NCBI GenBank assembly: GCA_964475165.1
Contig: CAYYVN010000008.1
Location: 25,146 to 89,145, forward strand
Source: CAYUHK01 sp964475165
Lineage (GTDB): Bacteria; Verrucomicrobiota; Kiritimatiellia; JAAZAB01
Length of the DNA: 64,000 nt
Direction of reading: 5' to 3'
Position 1 is the first letter of the stretch. Each line of letters opens with the position of its first letter. Below, in pieces: positions 52,695 to 61,914 of this stretch. A model generated the notes under the pieces. The model did no database searches and was not told where the DNA came from. It worked only from the letters and a program-made list of their open reading frames with translations. The position numbers were made by a program, and so were the translations under genes.

Positions 52695-53960
52695 AGCCGG
52701 CGGGAGATCAGCGCTCGGCGTGCCGCCGGCCAAGGTTCGCAGGAGGGCTCCGCCGCCCGCGGCACTCACCAACAACCATAGCGCCCAGCCGGCCCAGCCG
52801 CCATTGATGCCCACATACAGCAATAAAAGCCCCATTAATAACGGCCACAGAAACTGCTTGGCCTGGCCTGGTACGGGGCGCCGGAACAGCCACAAGCCCA
52901 AGGCCAGAGCCGTCATGATTTTGCCGATATAGGTCAGCCCGGCCAGCGTTAGCACCAGCAGCATGCCCAGAGGGATGCCAATGATCGAAATCAAGGCCAC
53001 CAACACCAGCAGGGGTATGAGGCTCAAGATGAGCATGCCGGTGGCCAGGCTTGGCCAGAAGGCATAGCGGAGCTGCCCCTGCACGCGCGCTGTGAAAGCC
53101 GGGAAAAAAGCCGTGAAGAGCAGGGCCGTCAGCAGGGCCCCCAAAAAGAGCCAGCTTTGATACAGGAACGGCTTCCAAGCCACAGGCCGCCTCTGACCGG
53201 AGAGCTGCTCGGGCATGCTTTCGCGGATCAGCTGGCCATGGATTATAATGCGCTTATCCGCTATGAACTCTCTGGGCGCGCGATAGATCAGGTTGCCGTG
53301 GATTTCCGTGCCCGGCAAAGCCACCAGATCTTGGGCTGCGATGAAGACATCCTGGCCGAAGGTTCCGGCCAGCGTCACATTTTTGCCGACCAGCCTGGCC
53401 GGGCCTTCAATGCAGCCTTCCATGATCAGGTTTTCTCCGATGATCCAGGCCGCGGCGGCCATATCAGCTGAGCGTGTGCAATGGATTGTGTTGCCTATCA
53501 GGAGCGCGTTATTGATGATCGTGCCGTGGATCTGGATGGTGCGTGCCAGGAAACGGGCGTGATCCTCAACGATGCCGCTCAATTCCACGCTATGGCCCAG
53601 GGCCCAGGCATCATTCCGGCAGACGCCAGCGAGCGTGATGCGCCCAGCTTCTTGATCGGCCTGCCAGGGCGTGGCCGTAGCCATCATGAAGGCATCATTT
53701 TTAACCTCGCCTTCCAGCAGAATCTGATTGGCTACCAAACGCAGTTCACGGGCGTAGGTTTCCGTGGGGCCCAGCACAAAAACATTGGTTTGCAGCAAGC
53801 CTTGGGCCGCCAGCACGCTGCTATATGCCAGCAAGGCCCCGAGCAAGATCCATTGGAAGGGGCGCCAGCGCCGCGCCAGCGGCCGGCGCTGAGGGCCGGG
53901 GGCCTGATGCGGTGCGGCGCGGATCAGTCTCGGAGGGCGCAGGTTCTCTTCAACTAGCAT
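52656..53960 (-). CDS. Bactofilin-like polymer-forming membrane protein
   Basis: 434 residues. A first helix (about 37-52) is followed by a beta-helix-type repeat region (about 55-230) with regularly spaced short units such as NQILLEGEVKNDAFM and TIQIHGTIINNALLIGNTIH, resembling bactofilin/polymer-forming domains. Four to five helices follow (about 265-415). DUF-type membrane proteins with this layout occur in many bacteria; no function is known. It is the last gene of the ferredoxin-oxidoreductase operon and overlaps the gamma-subunit gene by seven bases. Confidence 0.65.
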   Translation of the reverse strand: MLVEENLRPPRLIRAAPHQAPGPQRRPLARRWRPFQWILLGALLAYSSVLAAQGLLQTNVFVLGPTETYARELRLVANQILLEGEVKNDAFMMATATPWQADQEAGRITLAGVCRNDAWALGHSVELSGIVEDHARFLARTIQIHGTIINNALLIGNTIHCTRSADMAAAAWIIGENLIMEGCIEGPARLVGKNVTLAGTFGQDVFIAAQDLVALPGTEIHGNLIYRAPREFIADKRIIIHGQLIRESMPEQLSGQRRPVAWKPFLYQSWLFLGALLTALLFTAFFPAFTARVQGQLRYAFWPSLATGMLILSLIPLLVLVALISIIGIPLGMLLVLTLAGLTYIGKIMTALALGLWLFRRPVPGQAKQFLWPLLMGLLLLYVGINGGWAGWALWLLVSAAGGGALLRTLAGGTPSADLPPASVGGAGDEHLPS

Positions 53961-54475
53961 AGCAGACCCTTACGCAGCGCCATGATATTGGCTTCGATCA
54001 GCGTTGGCTTGGCTCCGGGGAAGCTCTCGCTGATCAAACGCTCAACCGCCGCCGGCGACATCAGTGGCTTGCGCGCCAGCCAGGCGCCCAGCATAACGAA
54101 GTTGGCGGCGCGCACATTACCCAGTTGATCGGCAATCTCCGTGGCTCGCACCAGTACAAAACGCTTGTCAGATACCGGCTGGCACAAGGAACGATTGATA
54201 ATCGCCAGGCCCTTTCTGGTTAACCTCTTCTGGAAACGCACCAAACTTTGCTGATTCATGATAATCAAAGAATCGAAAGCTTCTGCCAGCGGCGAGGCGA
54301 TTTCCTGCGCTGCCAAGATCACCTGACAGTTGGAGGTGCCCCCGCGCACTTCCGCGCCATAGGATGGAAAGAAAGTAATATGCGGCCTGCTCTCCAGGGC
54401 TAGGCGCGCCAAGAGTTTGCCGAGCATGATGATACCCTGACCACCGGCCCCCGCGATGAGAATGCGTTCAAGCAT
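53954..54475 (-). CDS. 2-oxoacid:ferredoxin oxidoreductase, gamma subunit
   Basis: 173 residues. ERILIAGAGGQGIIMLGKLL and FFPSYGAEVRGGTSNCQVIL are the gamma-subunit signatures of KorC/VorC/PorG. Together with the three upstream genes it forms a heterotetrameric enzyme that oxidises a 2-oxoacid to an acyl-CoA and reduces ferredoxin. It overlaps the beta subunit gene by eight bases. The substrate (2-oxoglutarate or branched-chain 2-oxoacids) is not settled by sequence. Confidence 0.94.
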   Translation of the reverse strand: MLERILIAGAGGQGIIMLGKLLARLALESRPHITFFPSYGAEVRGGTSNCQVILAAQEIASPLAEAFDSLIIMNQQSLVRFQKRLTRKGLAIINRSLCQPVSDKRFVLVRATEIADQLGNVRAANFVMLGAWLARKPLMSPAAVERLISESFPGAKPTLIEANIMALRKGLLC

Positions 54476-55235
54476 GGCAGGGCACTCCTTCCTGACGAAA
54501 GATGCGCGTCGGAAAAACCGGCCGCATGGTTTCCTTGACGAAACGCAGGGATTCCACGGGCGTCAAGCGGAAATAAGTCGGGCAGGGAGAGAGCAATTCG
54601 ATGAAAGTATAGCCCTTACCGTTCATCTGGGCGGTGAGGGCAGTGCCTAAAGCTTTTTTAGCTGCCAGGACCCCGCGCGGACCATCCAGGGCTACGCGTT
54701 CAATATGGTAGGGGCGTTCCAAGGTATTTAATAGTTCGCACATCCGAATGGGCTGGCCCATCGTTTGGCAGTCGCGCCCTTGAGGACAGGTCGGCGTGGC
54801 TTGGCCGGGCAGGGTGGTGGGTGCCATCTGGCCGCCGGTCATACCATAAACCGTATTATTGACGAAAATAACGGTGATATTTTCGCCGCGATTGGCAGCA
54901 TGGATGGTTTCCGCCATGCCAATGGCCGCCAGATCGCCATCGCCTTGATAGGCAAAGACAATCCGGTTAGGCAGGGCCCTTTTAATGCCGGTGGCTACGG
55001 CCGCGGCGCGGCCGTGCGCGGCTTCGGAAATATCGCATTTTAAATAGAAATAGGCCAGCACCGCACAGCCCACCGGGGCCACTCCGATGGTTTCTTCACG
55101 GATATCCAGTTCATCCAGCGTTTCCGCCAGGATTTTATGGATCATACTGTGCCCGCAGCCGGCGCAGTAGTGCATGGGCACCTTGGTCAAGGAGTGCGGC
55201 CTCTGATAAAGCATTTTTTTCTTCGGTTGTGGCAC
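54468..55235 (-). CDS. 2-oxoacid:ferredoxin oxidoreductase, beta subunit (TPP-binding)
   Basis: 255 residues. YCAGCGHSMIHKIL opens the subunit. The thiamine-diphosphate motif is GDGDLAAIGMAETIHAANRG through NNTVYGMTGGQMAP. No Fe-S cysteine cluster is seen in it. TTLPGQATPTCPQGRD is typical of the KorB/VorA type. It stands 30 bases after the alpha subunit and overlaps the gamma subunit. Confidence 0.95.
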   Translation of the reverse strand: MPQPKKKMLYQRPHSLTKVPMHYCAGCGHSMIHKILAETLDELDIREETIGVAPVGCAVLAYFYLKCDISEAAHGRAAAVATGIKRALPNRIVFAYQGDGDLAAIGMAETIHAANRGENITVIFVNNTVYGMTGGQMAPTTLPGQATPTCPQGRDCQTMGQPIRMCELLNTLERPYHIERVALDGPRGVLAAKKALGTALTAQMNGKGYTFIELLSPCPTYFRLTPVESLRFVKETMRPVFPTRIFRQEGVPCHA

Positions 55236-55265
55236 GAGAGAGTCTCCCTTTGACTGGGTCGGATG

Positions 55266-56342
55266 TTAGTGCTTTTTGGCCATGCGTCGCAATGCCTTAT
55301 AAATCTCGGTGGCGGTGGGAACCCGTCCGCCGGGGAAGCCGCTGAAATGCACCGGGATCCGATCGGGCACAACCCGGCGCACATCTTCGAGCATCTGGCC
55401 GGCATTCATTTCCACCACCAGCACCGCCTTGGTTCTAGCCGCCAATTGCGCCAGGGCGGCGGCGGGGTAGGGCCACAGCGTCAGCGGTCGAAAGAGGCCC
55501 ACACGCAGTCCTTGAGCGCGCGCTTTTTGCACAGCCTCTTTGGCAATGCGGGCGCAAGTGCCCCAGGCGGCCAGAAGATAATCACAATCCTTGGCCAGGG
55601 TTGCCTGATGGCGCGTTTCCAGGCGCGCCACCTGGCGATAAGTTTGCTGGAGGATGATATTGTTTTTTTCCAGTTCGCCCTCCAGCAGGAAGAGGGATCG
55701 AATATAGCGCGCCGATCGGTTTTTAGCGCCGGTCAAGGCCCAGGGCTTGGGCGCTGCCGGCGGCGGGCCGCCGGTGTGCAAGCGGACCGGCTCCATCATC
55801 TGGCCCAGGCGACCATCCGCCAAGATCATCACGGGCATGCGGAAACGATCAGCCATCCGAAAGGCGTTCACGGTCATATCGTGCATTTCCTGTACGCTGG
55901 CCGGGGCCAGCACGATGCAATGATAATCGCCATGGCCGCCACCTTTTACGGCTTGAAAATAATCGCTCTGCGAAGGATCAATGCTGCCTAAGCCAGGTCC
56001 GCCCCGCTGCACATTGGCAATGACAGCTGGCAAACGGGCGCCGGCCAGGTATGAAATGCCTTCCTGTTTCAGGCTGATACCAGGCGATGAGGAGCTGGTC
56101 ATGGCGCGCACGCCGGTGCTGGCGGCGCCAAACACCATGTTGATGGCGGCCAGTTCGCTTTCCGATTGGATAAAAACCCGCCCCCGTTGCGGCATATGCT
56201 TGGCCATATAGGCGGTGAGTTCGTTCTGAGGGGTGATCGGGTAGCCAAAATAACATTGGCAGCCAGCACGAATGGCGCCTTCGGCCAAGGCCTCATTGCC
56301 GGTCATGAGCAGGCGCGCTTGTTGTTTGCGGGAAGGGCTCAT
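55266..56342 (-). CDS. 2-oxoacid:ferredoxin oxidoreductase, alpha subunit (VorB/KorA)
   Basis: 358 residues. LMTGNEALAEGAIRAGCQCY and FGYPITPQNELTAYMA are characteristic of VorB/KorA. RAMTSSSSPGISLKQEGISY forms the cofactor-side region, and VVEMNAGQMLEDVR occurs near the end. Overlaps the delta ferredoxin by four bases (ATGA). Sequence type is closest to those annotated as 3-methyl-2-oxobutanoate or 2-oxoglutarate oxidoreductases. Confidence 0.94.
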   Translation of the reverse strand: MSPSRKQQARLLMTGNEALAEGAIRAGCQCYFGYPITPQNELTAYMAKHMPQRGRVFIQSESELAAINMVFGAASTGVRAMTSSSSPGISLKQEGISYLAGARLPAVIANVQRGGPGLGSIDPSQSDYFQAVKGGGHGDYHCIVLAPASVQEMHDMTVNAFRMADRFRMPVMILADGRLGQMMEPVRLHTGGPPPAAPKPWALTGAKNRSARYIRSLFLLEGELEKNNIILQQTYRQVARLETRHQATLAKDCDYLLAAWGTCARIAKEAVQKARAQGLRVGLFRPLTLWPYPAAALAQLAARTKAVLVVEMNAGQMLEDVRRVVPDRIPVHFSGFPGGRVPTATEIYKALRRMAKKH

Positions 56343-56620
56343 GGTGTTGAGGGCGCCTGGGCTGTTGCGTCTGCCGCCACGGCCGCTTGATCCGGGAGGA
56401 GCGTCTGTTCGATTTCAATGGCGGCTTCCGGGCAAATGATTGCGCATAAACAGCAGCCGATGCATTCGCCGTTGGCGCGCACGAGCGGATAATGAGTGCC
56501 CTGCCGGTTGAATTGCGGGGCCATGCTTAAAATCTGGCGTGGACAGACCGCCACACATAACTCGCAGCCCTTGCAACGCTGGCGGTCGATAATGACGCGA
56601 TGTTTCTTCATGTTATCCAT
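56339..56620 (-). CDS. 2-oxoacid:ferredoxin oxidoreductase, delta (2[4Fe-4S]) subunit
   Basis: 93 residues with two cluster motifs: RCKGCELCVAVCPRQIL and ECIGCCLCAIICPEAAI. An extended alanine-rich tail follows. It starts the four-gene operon. ATG 56620 is listed; ATG 56611 three codons later has GGAT upstream and is equally likely. It carries electrons from the TPP centre to free ferredoxin. Confidence 0.93.
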   Translation of the reverse strand: MDNMKKHRVIIDRQRCKGCELCVAVCPRQILSMAPQFNRQGTHYPLVRANGECIGCCLCAIICPEAAIEIEQTLLPDQAAVAADATAQAPSTP

Positions 56621-56919
56621 AAGCGATTGGCTGGCCCGCTGATCGGGGCTAACCCTTGCTCGGCCAAGGCAAGTTTCGCCAACCGCAGCCTGTCGGCGTA
56701 GAGGCGCCCTAGGGCGCAGATGGATTTCAGAACGCCGCGATTAAGATGCCAGTCAGAATGGCACGATTATTATAAATTGTCCAGTCTTATTCGAGAGCTC
56801 TTTAGAGCCCTTGAAGCCGGCACGACTTTACGGATTGGGAGTAGACGGCGCGGCCCATTTCATGCTAAGGTCCGAAACATTCGGTGGAAATTTGCATGCG
56901 CCGATCGGGAGAAGGATCC
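56621..56919. other. Divergent control region with a minus-strand promoter
   Basis: The gap separates the kor operon (minus) and gatC (plus). A perfect -10 TATAAT on the minus strand (complement of 56769-56774) lies about 150 bases before the delta-subunit ATG; no good -35 was found. Next to it, 56797-56808 is the short palindrome GCTCT-TT-AGAGC, at the place of the -35, a possible operator. The plus-strand gatC promoter is not clear. No gene is seen. Confidence 0.45.
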
Positions 56920-57225
56920 ATGACGCTTAACCCAACACCAGCCGCTCAGCCGCCTTTGGATGTGAACCATTTGGCTCAGCTGGCCCATCTCGCTTTAAGC
57001 CAGGCAGAAATAGGCGCTTTTCATGATCAACTCCAGCGCATCAGGGCCTACTGGGATACTATCCAGCAGGTCGATACGGCGGGAGTGGAGCCCATGCTGT
57101 GTGCGCTCTCGGGACGTAATGTTTTGCGCGCTGATCAACCCCAAGCTGGCCTGGAGCGAGCGGCGGTCTTAGCCAATGCGCCGCGCCATGATGGCCAACA
57201 ATTTTTAGTGCCCAAGATCGTATGA
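56920..57225 (+). CDS. gatC: Aspartyl/glutamyl-tRNA amidotransferase subunit C
   Basis: 101 residues. DVNHLAQLAHLALSQAEIGA is the family start, then a helix and VEPMLCALSGRNVLRADQP toward RHDGQQFLVPKIV, the conserved tail. AGAAGGA before ATG 56920 decides the start. The gatA ATG overlaps its stop. It stabilises GatA-GatB. Confidence 0.93.
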   Translation: MTLNPTPAAQPPLDVNHLAQLAHLALSQAEIGAFHDQLQRIRAYWDTIQQVDTAGVEPMLCALSGRNVLRADQPQAGLERAAVLANAPRHDGQQFLVPKIV

Positions 57226-58724
57226 TGAAAGCTGTTCAAACAATGTCGGCCTGGCACCGGATGACCCTGACGCAGTGCCGCGCGCTCCTGGCCGAGGGTG
57301 CCTTCACCGCGCAGGAGTTGGTGGCCCAGCTGATCGGGATCATCCGTGAGGAAGATCCTCAGTTGCAGGCTTATCTGAGCTTGGACGAAGCCCAGGCGCT
57401 GCAAGAGGCGGCCAGCGCTGATAGCCTGCGTCGCCAGGGCAGCACCGCCGCGGCGCTGCTGGGCTTGCCCCTGGCTATCAAGGATAACATCCATGTGGCC
57501 GGTCAGCCCTGTTCCTGTGCCTCGCGCATGCTGACCGGCTATCAGGCGCTCTATGATGCCAGCTGCATAGCGCGGCTGCGTGCCGCCGGGGCGCTCTTGG
57601 TAGGGCGCACCAACTTGGATGAGTTTGCCATGGGCTCCAGCACCGAGCATTCCGCTATGCAAATCACGCGCAATCCCTGGGATCATAGGCGCGTTGCCGG
57701 CGGGTCCAGTGGTGGTTCGGCAGCGGCGGTGGCCGCCGATCTGGCCCTGGCGGCTCTGGGTTCGGATACCGGTGGATCCGTGCGCCTGCCAGCCGCTTAT
57801 TGCGGATGCGTCGGCTTGAGGCCTTCTTACGGTCGGATCTCGCGCTATGGCCTGGCGGCCTGTGCCTCTTCGCTCGATCAAATTGGGCCTATAACCAAGG
57901 ATGTGCGTGATGCGGCCCTCTTACTGCAGCTGATGGCTGGGCATGATCCCCGCGACGCCACTTCCGCCCTCCAGCCCGTTCCCGATTTTGAGGCGGCTTT
58001 ATCGGCTAATAATCTGGCGGGGCTCAAGCTGGGCTTGCCGCGGGAATATTTTGAGGCCGATATGGATCCGGAAGTGGCCCGATTGGTGCAAGAGGCCCGC
58101 GGCCAATGCGAGCGCCTGGGCGCCAAGCTCGTCGAAGTTTCCTTGCCGATGACGCGTTATGCCGGCGCTGTTTATCATATCATTGCCTGCGCGGAAGCCT
58201 CCACTAATCTGGCGCGTTGCGATGGGGTGCGTTACGGATTGCGGGTGGCGGAGGTGGCTGATATCGATGCAATGTATTGCCGCTCCCGCGGGGCGGGTTT
58301 CGGTGAGGAAGTTAAACGGCGCCTGCTGCTGGGCACCTATGCCTTGAGCGCCGATGGTTACGCCGCCTATTTCCGGCGGGCCCAGCAAATCCGCACCCTG
58401 ATTCGTCAGGATTTCGAGCAGGCTTTTCAAGATTGCGATGTTTTATTAACTCCCACCACGCCCCAGGTGGCTGAGCCTATTGGTGGTCAGCAGGATAAGC
58501 TGCCTGTGGGCTTGATGAATGTTTTCCTGGTGCCGGCCAGCTTGGCTGGTATATGCGCCCTCTCCGTGCCTTGCGGGTTCACAGCGGCTAACCTGCCGGT
58601 GGGGCTGCAATTTATCGGGCCGGCTTTCGGCGAAGAACGCATTCTAGGGGCTGCTTATGCCTATGAACAAGCCAGCGCTTGGCGACAACGGAAACCGCCC
58701 GCGCCGCAATCGAGCCAGCCATGA
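57222..58724 (+). CDS. gatA: Aspartyl/glutamyl-tRNA amidotransferase subunit A
   Basis: The amidase that frees ammonia from glutamine. The Ser-cisSer-Lys triad is K87 (LAIKDNIHV), S162 (GGSSGGSAA) and S186 (DTGGSVR), the same spacing as in characterised GatA. GCVGLRPSYGRISRYG follows. 500 residues. It overlaps gatC and gatB by four bases each. The complex makes Gln-tRNA-Gln and/or Asn-tRNA-Asn. Confidence 0.96.
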   Translation: MMKAVQTMSAWHRMTLTQCRALLAEGAFTAQELVAQLIGIIREEDPQLQAYLSLDEAQALQEAASADSLRRQGSTAAALLGLPLAIKDNIHVAGQPCSCASRMLTGYQALYDASCIARLRAAGALLVGRTNLDEFAMGSSTEHSAMQITRNPWDHRRVAGGSSGGSAAAVAADLALAALGSDTGGSVRLPAAYCGCVGLRPSYGRISRYGLAACASSLDQIGPITKDVRDAALLLQLMAGHDPRDATSALQPVPDFEAALSANNLAGLKLGLPREYFEADMDPEVARLVQEARGQCERLGAKLVEVSLPMTRYAGAVYHIIACAEASTNLARCDGVRYGLRVAEVADIDAMYCRSRGAGFGEEVKRRLLLGTYALSADGYAAYFRRAQQIRTLIRQDFEQAFQDCDVLLTPTTPQVAEPIGGQQDKLPVGLMNVFLVPASLAGICALSVPCGFTAANLPVGLQFIGPAFGEERILGAAYAYEQASAWRQRKPPAPQSSQP

Positions 58725-60178
58725 AGTACACAGCCAATATCGGATTGGAAGTCCATGTGCAGTTGGCCACGCAGACCAAAATGTTCTGCGCCTGCCGCAC
58801 CACCTTCGGCGCACCCCCCAATACGCAGGTGTGCCCGGGCTGCCTCGGTTATCCCGGCTCTCTGCCGCTGATCAATGCGGAAGCCATCCGCCTCACGGTT
58901 ATGACTGGCCTCATGCTCGGTTGCACCATCAATGCCCGCAGCCAGTTTGATCGCAAGAATTACTTTTATCCCGATGCTCCCAAGAATTACCAGATTTCAC
59001 AGTCCGTCCTGCCGCTGTGCAGTGGGGGCAGTTTGGAGATTGAATGTGCCGGTGAGCTGCGCACGATTCGGCTGCAGCGCATTCATCTCGAGGAAGATGT
59101 CGGCAAAAGCATGCATGGGGGTGAGCTCAGCAGTCTGGATTTCAATCGGGCCGGATTATCCCTCATGGAAATCGTCACCGAGCCGGAGCTCCGTTCGCCC
59201 GAGGAGGCTTTTGCCTTTCTGCAGGCCTTGAAGCGCATTTTGCTCTATGGCGGCATCAGCCATTGCAATCTCGAGGAGGGCAATCTGCGCTGTGATATCA
59301 ACAGCAGCGTGCGTCCCGCTGACCGTGCGGCTTTGGGAGTGAAAACGGAAATCAAAAACTTGAATACCTTCAAGGGTGTCTTGCAGGCCCTGCGCTATGA
59401 GATCGGCCGGCAGCAGGAGGTCTTGCAGGCTGGGCAAACGGTTGTACAGGAAACGCGTCGCTGGGAGACGGAGCAGGGGATCACCTTGGCCATGCGCTCC
59501 AAGGAAGCCGCCCAGGATTACCGCTATTTCCCCGATCCGGATTTATTGCCGGTGATCCTGGACGCCGCGCAGATCGAGGCTTGGCGGGACGCGTTGCCCG
59601 AATTGCCGCGCCAGCGTTGTGAGCGTTTGACCCTTCAATATGGCCTGCCGGACTATGATGCCCGTGTGCTCTCCGCCGATAAGGCCCTGGCCGATTATTT
59701 TGAAGAGGCTTGTCGACTGGTGGCTGATCAGGCGGCGCAGGCCACCTTCAAGGCCCTGGCCAACTGGATGATGACGGAAATGCTGCGGCTGTTGGCGGAA
59801 AAGGAAATGGAGATTCAACAGGTGGCCTTCCAGCCCTCAGACTTACTGAAATTGGTGCAACTGGTGGAGGGGCAAGTGCTCAACGCCCGCACGGCCAAGG
59901 AAGTGTTGGCGGCGCTTTTTGTGACGGGGGGCGATCCCGAAACTTGGGTGCGCCAGAAGGGCTTGCTGCAGGTGACCGATACGGTGCAGCTTGAGGAGTT
60001 GGTGGATCAAGCCCTGGCCGCCCATGCCGGTTCGGTGGCGGATTTCCGCGCCGGTAAAGCGGCGGCGCTGCAGTTTTTGGTGGGGCAGGTCATGCGGCTT
60101 AGCCAGGGGAAAGCTCATCCGCAGCGCGTCCAAGATCTACTCAAGAAAAAATTGACTGCCGGCTCCGCTCCGGCCTAA
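58721..60178 (+). CDS. gatB: Aspartyl/glutamyl-tRNA amidotransferase subunit B
   Basis: The kinase/transamidase subunit, 485 residues. ANIGLEVHVQLATQTKMFCA and CPGCLGYPGSLPLIN hold the catalytic and zinc residues (Cys-x-Cys and CPGC). RKNYFYPDAPKNYQISQ and HLEEDVGKSMHG are further motifs, and a C-terminal YqeY-like tail is present. ATG 58721 overlaps the gatA stop by four bases and is chosen over the in-frame TTG at 58679. Confidence 0.96.
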   Translation: MKYTANIGLEVHVQLATQTKMFCACRTTFGAPPNTQVCPGCLGYPGSLPLINAEAIRLTVMTGLMLGCTINARSQFDRKNYFYPDAPKNYQISQSVLPLCSGGSLEIECAGELRTIRLQRIHLEEDVGKSMHGGELSSLDFNRAGLSLMEIVTEPELRSPEEAFAFLQALKRILLYGGISHCNLEEGNLRCDINSSVRPADRAALGVKTEIKNLNTFKGVLQALRYEIGRQQEVLQAGQTVVQETRRWETEQGITLAMRSKEAAQDYRYFPDPDLLPVILDAAQIEAWRDALPELPRQRCERLTLQYGLPDYDARVLSADKALADYFEEACRLVADQAAQATFKALANWMMTEMLRLLAEKEMEIQQVAFQPSDLLKLVQLVEGQVLNARTAKEVLAALFVTGGDPETWVRQKGLLQVTDTVQLEELVDQALAAHAGSVADFRAGKAAALQFLVGQVMRLSQGKAHPQRVQDLLKKKLTAGSAPA

Positions 60179-60216
60179 ACTGTTCCTGGAGGCCGTCTAG
60201 GGAAAGGGAACCTGTT

Positions 60217-61914
60217 TTGACCAATAATGATGCTTACATCATTGAGATCTTAAAGGATGTGGGCTTGATCAAGGCCGAGCAGATCGAAGCCGCCAAGGCC
60301 CAGAGCTCCGCTCGCAAAGGCGTCGTGGATGTGCTGGTGGAAAGCGGCGTCATATCCAAGATGGAGGTCTTGAAGACGGTGGCCATGCAATTGGGCATGG
60401 ATGTGATTATGATGGCCGATCACGAGGTGCCTCCGGATGTGATCCAACAAGTGCCGGCGGCCATCGCGCGCCGCTATAAGGTGGTGCCTGTTTTCGACAG
60501 CGATAACACCTTGACCGTGGCCCTGGCCGATCCACTGAATATCGAAACCTTGGATAGCTTGCGCTATATTCTCAAGCGTAATGTGGAGGGGGTCGTGGCC
60601 TCGGATGAGGATATTTCGATTGCGCTGGATCACTATTATGGCCGCCAGGAAAAATCCATTGATGAACTTCTCAAGCAGAAACAAGTTGAGAATGTGCTGC
60701 CCGGCCGAGAAGGTCTGGAAGATGAAACTGAGATCACCGAATCAGACGCGCCGATCATCAAGCTGGTCAGCCTGATCATCATGGAAGCCCGCCGCAATCG
60801 CGCCTCGGATATTCATCTGGAGCCCATGGAGCAGCGCTTCCGTATCCGCTATCGTATCGACGGTAATTTACAGGAAGTGGAAAGCCCGCCCAAGCGCCTG
60901 CAATCCACCATCATCAGTCGCCTGAAGCTCATGGCCAAAATGAAACTGGCCGAAAAACGCCTCCCGCAAGATGGCCAGATTCAGACCACCTTGATGGGCG
61001 AGGATTTGGATCTGCGCGTATCGACAGTGCCCACCAATCACGGCGAAAGCATGGTCATGCGTATTCTGAGCAAAGAAACCTTGCATCTGGGCCTGCCCAA
61101 ACTGGGCTTTTTTGCCGATGATCAGCAGAACTTCGAAAAGTTGATCGGCCTGGCCGATGGCATCATCCTCATTACCGGCCCGACGGGCTCCGGCAAGACC
61201 ACCACCCTGTGTGCGATCTTGAATCATTTGAATCGCCCGGATCGCAAAATCATTACGGTGGAAGATCCCGTGGAATATCATTTGCCCGGCATCAATCAGG
61301 TTAAGGTCCGCGAAGATATCGGCTTAACCTTTCCGGAGGTCTTAAAGGCCATGTTGCGGCAGGCTCCCAATATCATCATGATCGGGGAAATCCGCGACTT
61401 CGCCACAGCCGAAATCGCCATTACCTCGGCCTTGACCGGCCATCTGGTTTTCAGCACTTTGCACACTAATGATGCGCCGAGCGCCATTACGCGCTTATTG
61501 AATATGGGCATGCAGCCCTTTCTGCTGGCATCCTCCATTCGCGCCACGGTGGCCCAGCGCTTGGTGCGTGTGATCTGCGAGAAATGCAAGGAAGCCTATA
61601 CGCCCACCGAGGAGGAACTGCGCTTGCTGGGGCCGGCCATGGCGCAACAATCCCAGGTGCAGCTGTTCCGCGGACGGGGTTGCCCGGCCTGTAATCAGAC
61701 CGGCTATTTTGGGCAGAAGGGCATTTTTGAAATCTTCGTGATTAACGATGATGTGCGCAACATGATTTTTCGCAAAGTTTCCGCGGATGAGCTGCGCCAA
61801 GGGGCGCGCGAGATGGGCATGCGTACGCTGCGTGAAGATGGCTTGCGCAAGGTCATCGCCGGCATAACCACGCTGGAAGAGGTCTTAAGTATTACCATGG
61901 GAGAAATGGCATGA
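60217..61914 (+). CDS. Type II secretion / type IV pilus assembly ATPase (PilB/GspE-like)
   Basis: 565 residues. An N-terminal MshEN-like domain (about 1-150) precedes the ATPase core: Walker A GPTGSGKTTTLC, the Asp box around VEDPVEYHLPG, Walker B MIGEIRDFATAEIA, and the His box HLVFSTLHTNDAPSAITRLL. The zinc-binding tetracysteine region, CEKC and CPACNQTG, fits PilB/GspE. The start is TTG 60217 after GGGAA; no ATG is suitable nearby. It powers pseudopilus or pilus extension. It follows gatB by 38 bases and couples to pilT. Confidence 0.93.
   Translation: MTNNDAYIIEILKDVGLIKAEQIEAAKAQSSARKGVVDVLVESGVISKMEVLKTVAMQLGMDVIMMADHEVPPDVIQQVPAAIARRYKVVPVFDSDNTLTVALADPLNIETLDSLRYILKRNVEGVVASDEDISIALDHYYGRQEKSIDELLKQKQVENVLPGREGLEDETEITESDAPIIKLVSLIIMEARRNRASDIHLEPMEQRFRIRYRIDGNLQEVESPPKRLQSTIISRLKLMAKMKLAEKRLPQDGQIQTTLMGEDLDLRVSTVPTNHGESMVMRILSKETLHLGLPKLGFFADDQQNFEKLIGLADGIILITGPTGSGKTTTLCAILNHLNRPDRKIITVEDPVEYHLPGINQVKVREDIGLTFPEVLKAMLRQAPNIIMIGEIRDFATAEIAITSALTGHLVFSTLHTNDAPSAITRLLNMGMQPFLLASSIRATVAQRLVRVICEKCKEAYTPTEEELRLLGPAMAQQSQVQLFRGRGCPACNQTGYFGQKGIFEIFVINDDVRNMIFRKVSADELRQGAREMGMRTLREDGLRKVIAGITTLEEVLSITMGEMA

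Noticed and set aside
57135..57881. 248-codon minus-strand open frame opposite gatA
   Set aside because: Antisense of the GatA catalytic region; no domain.
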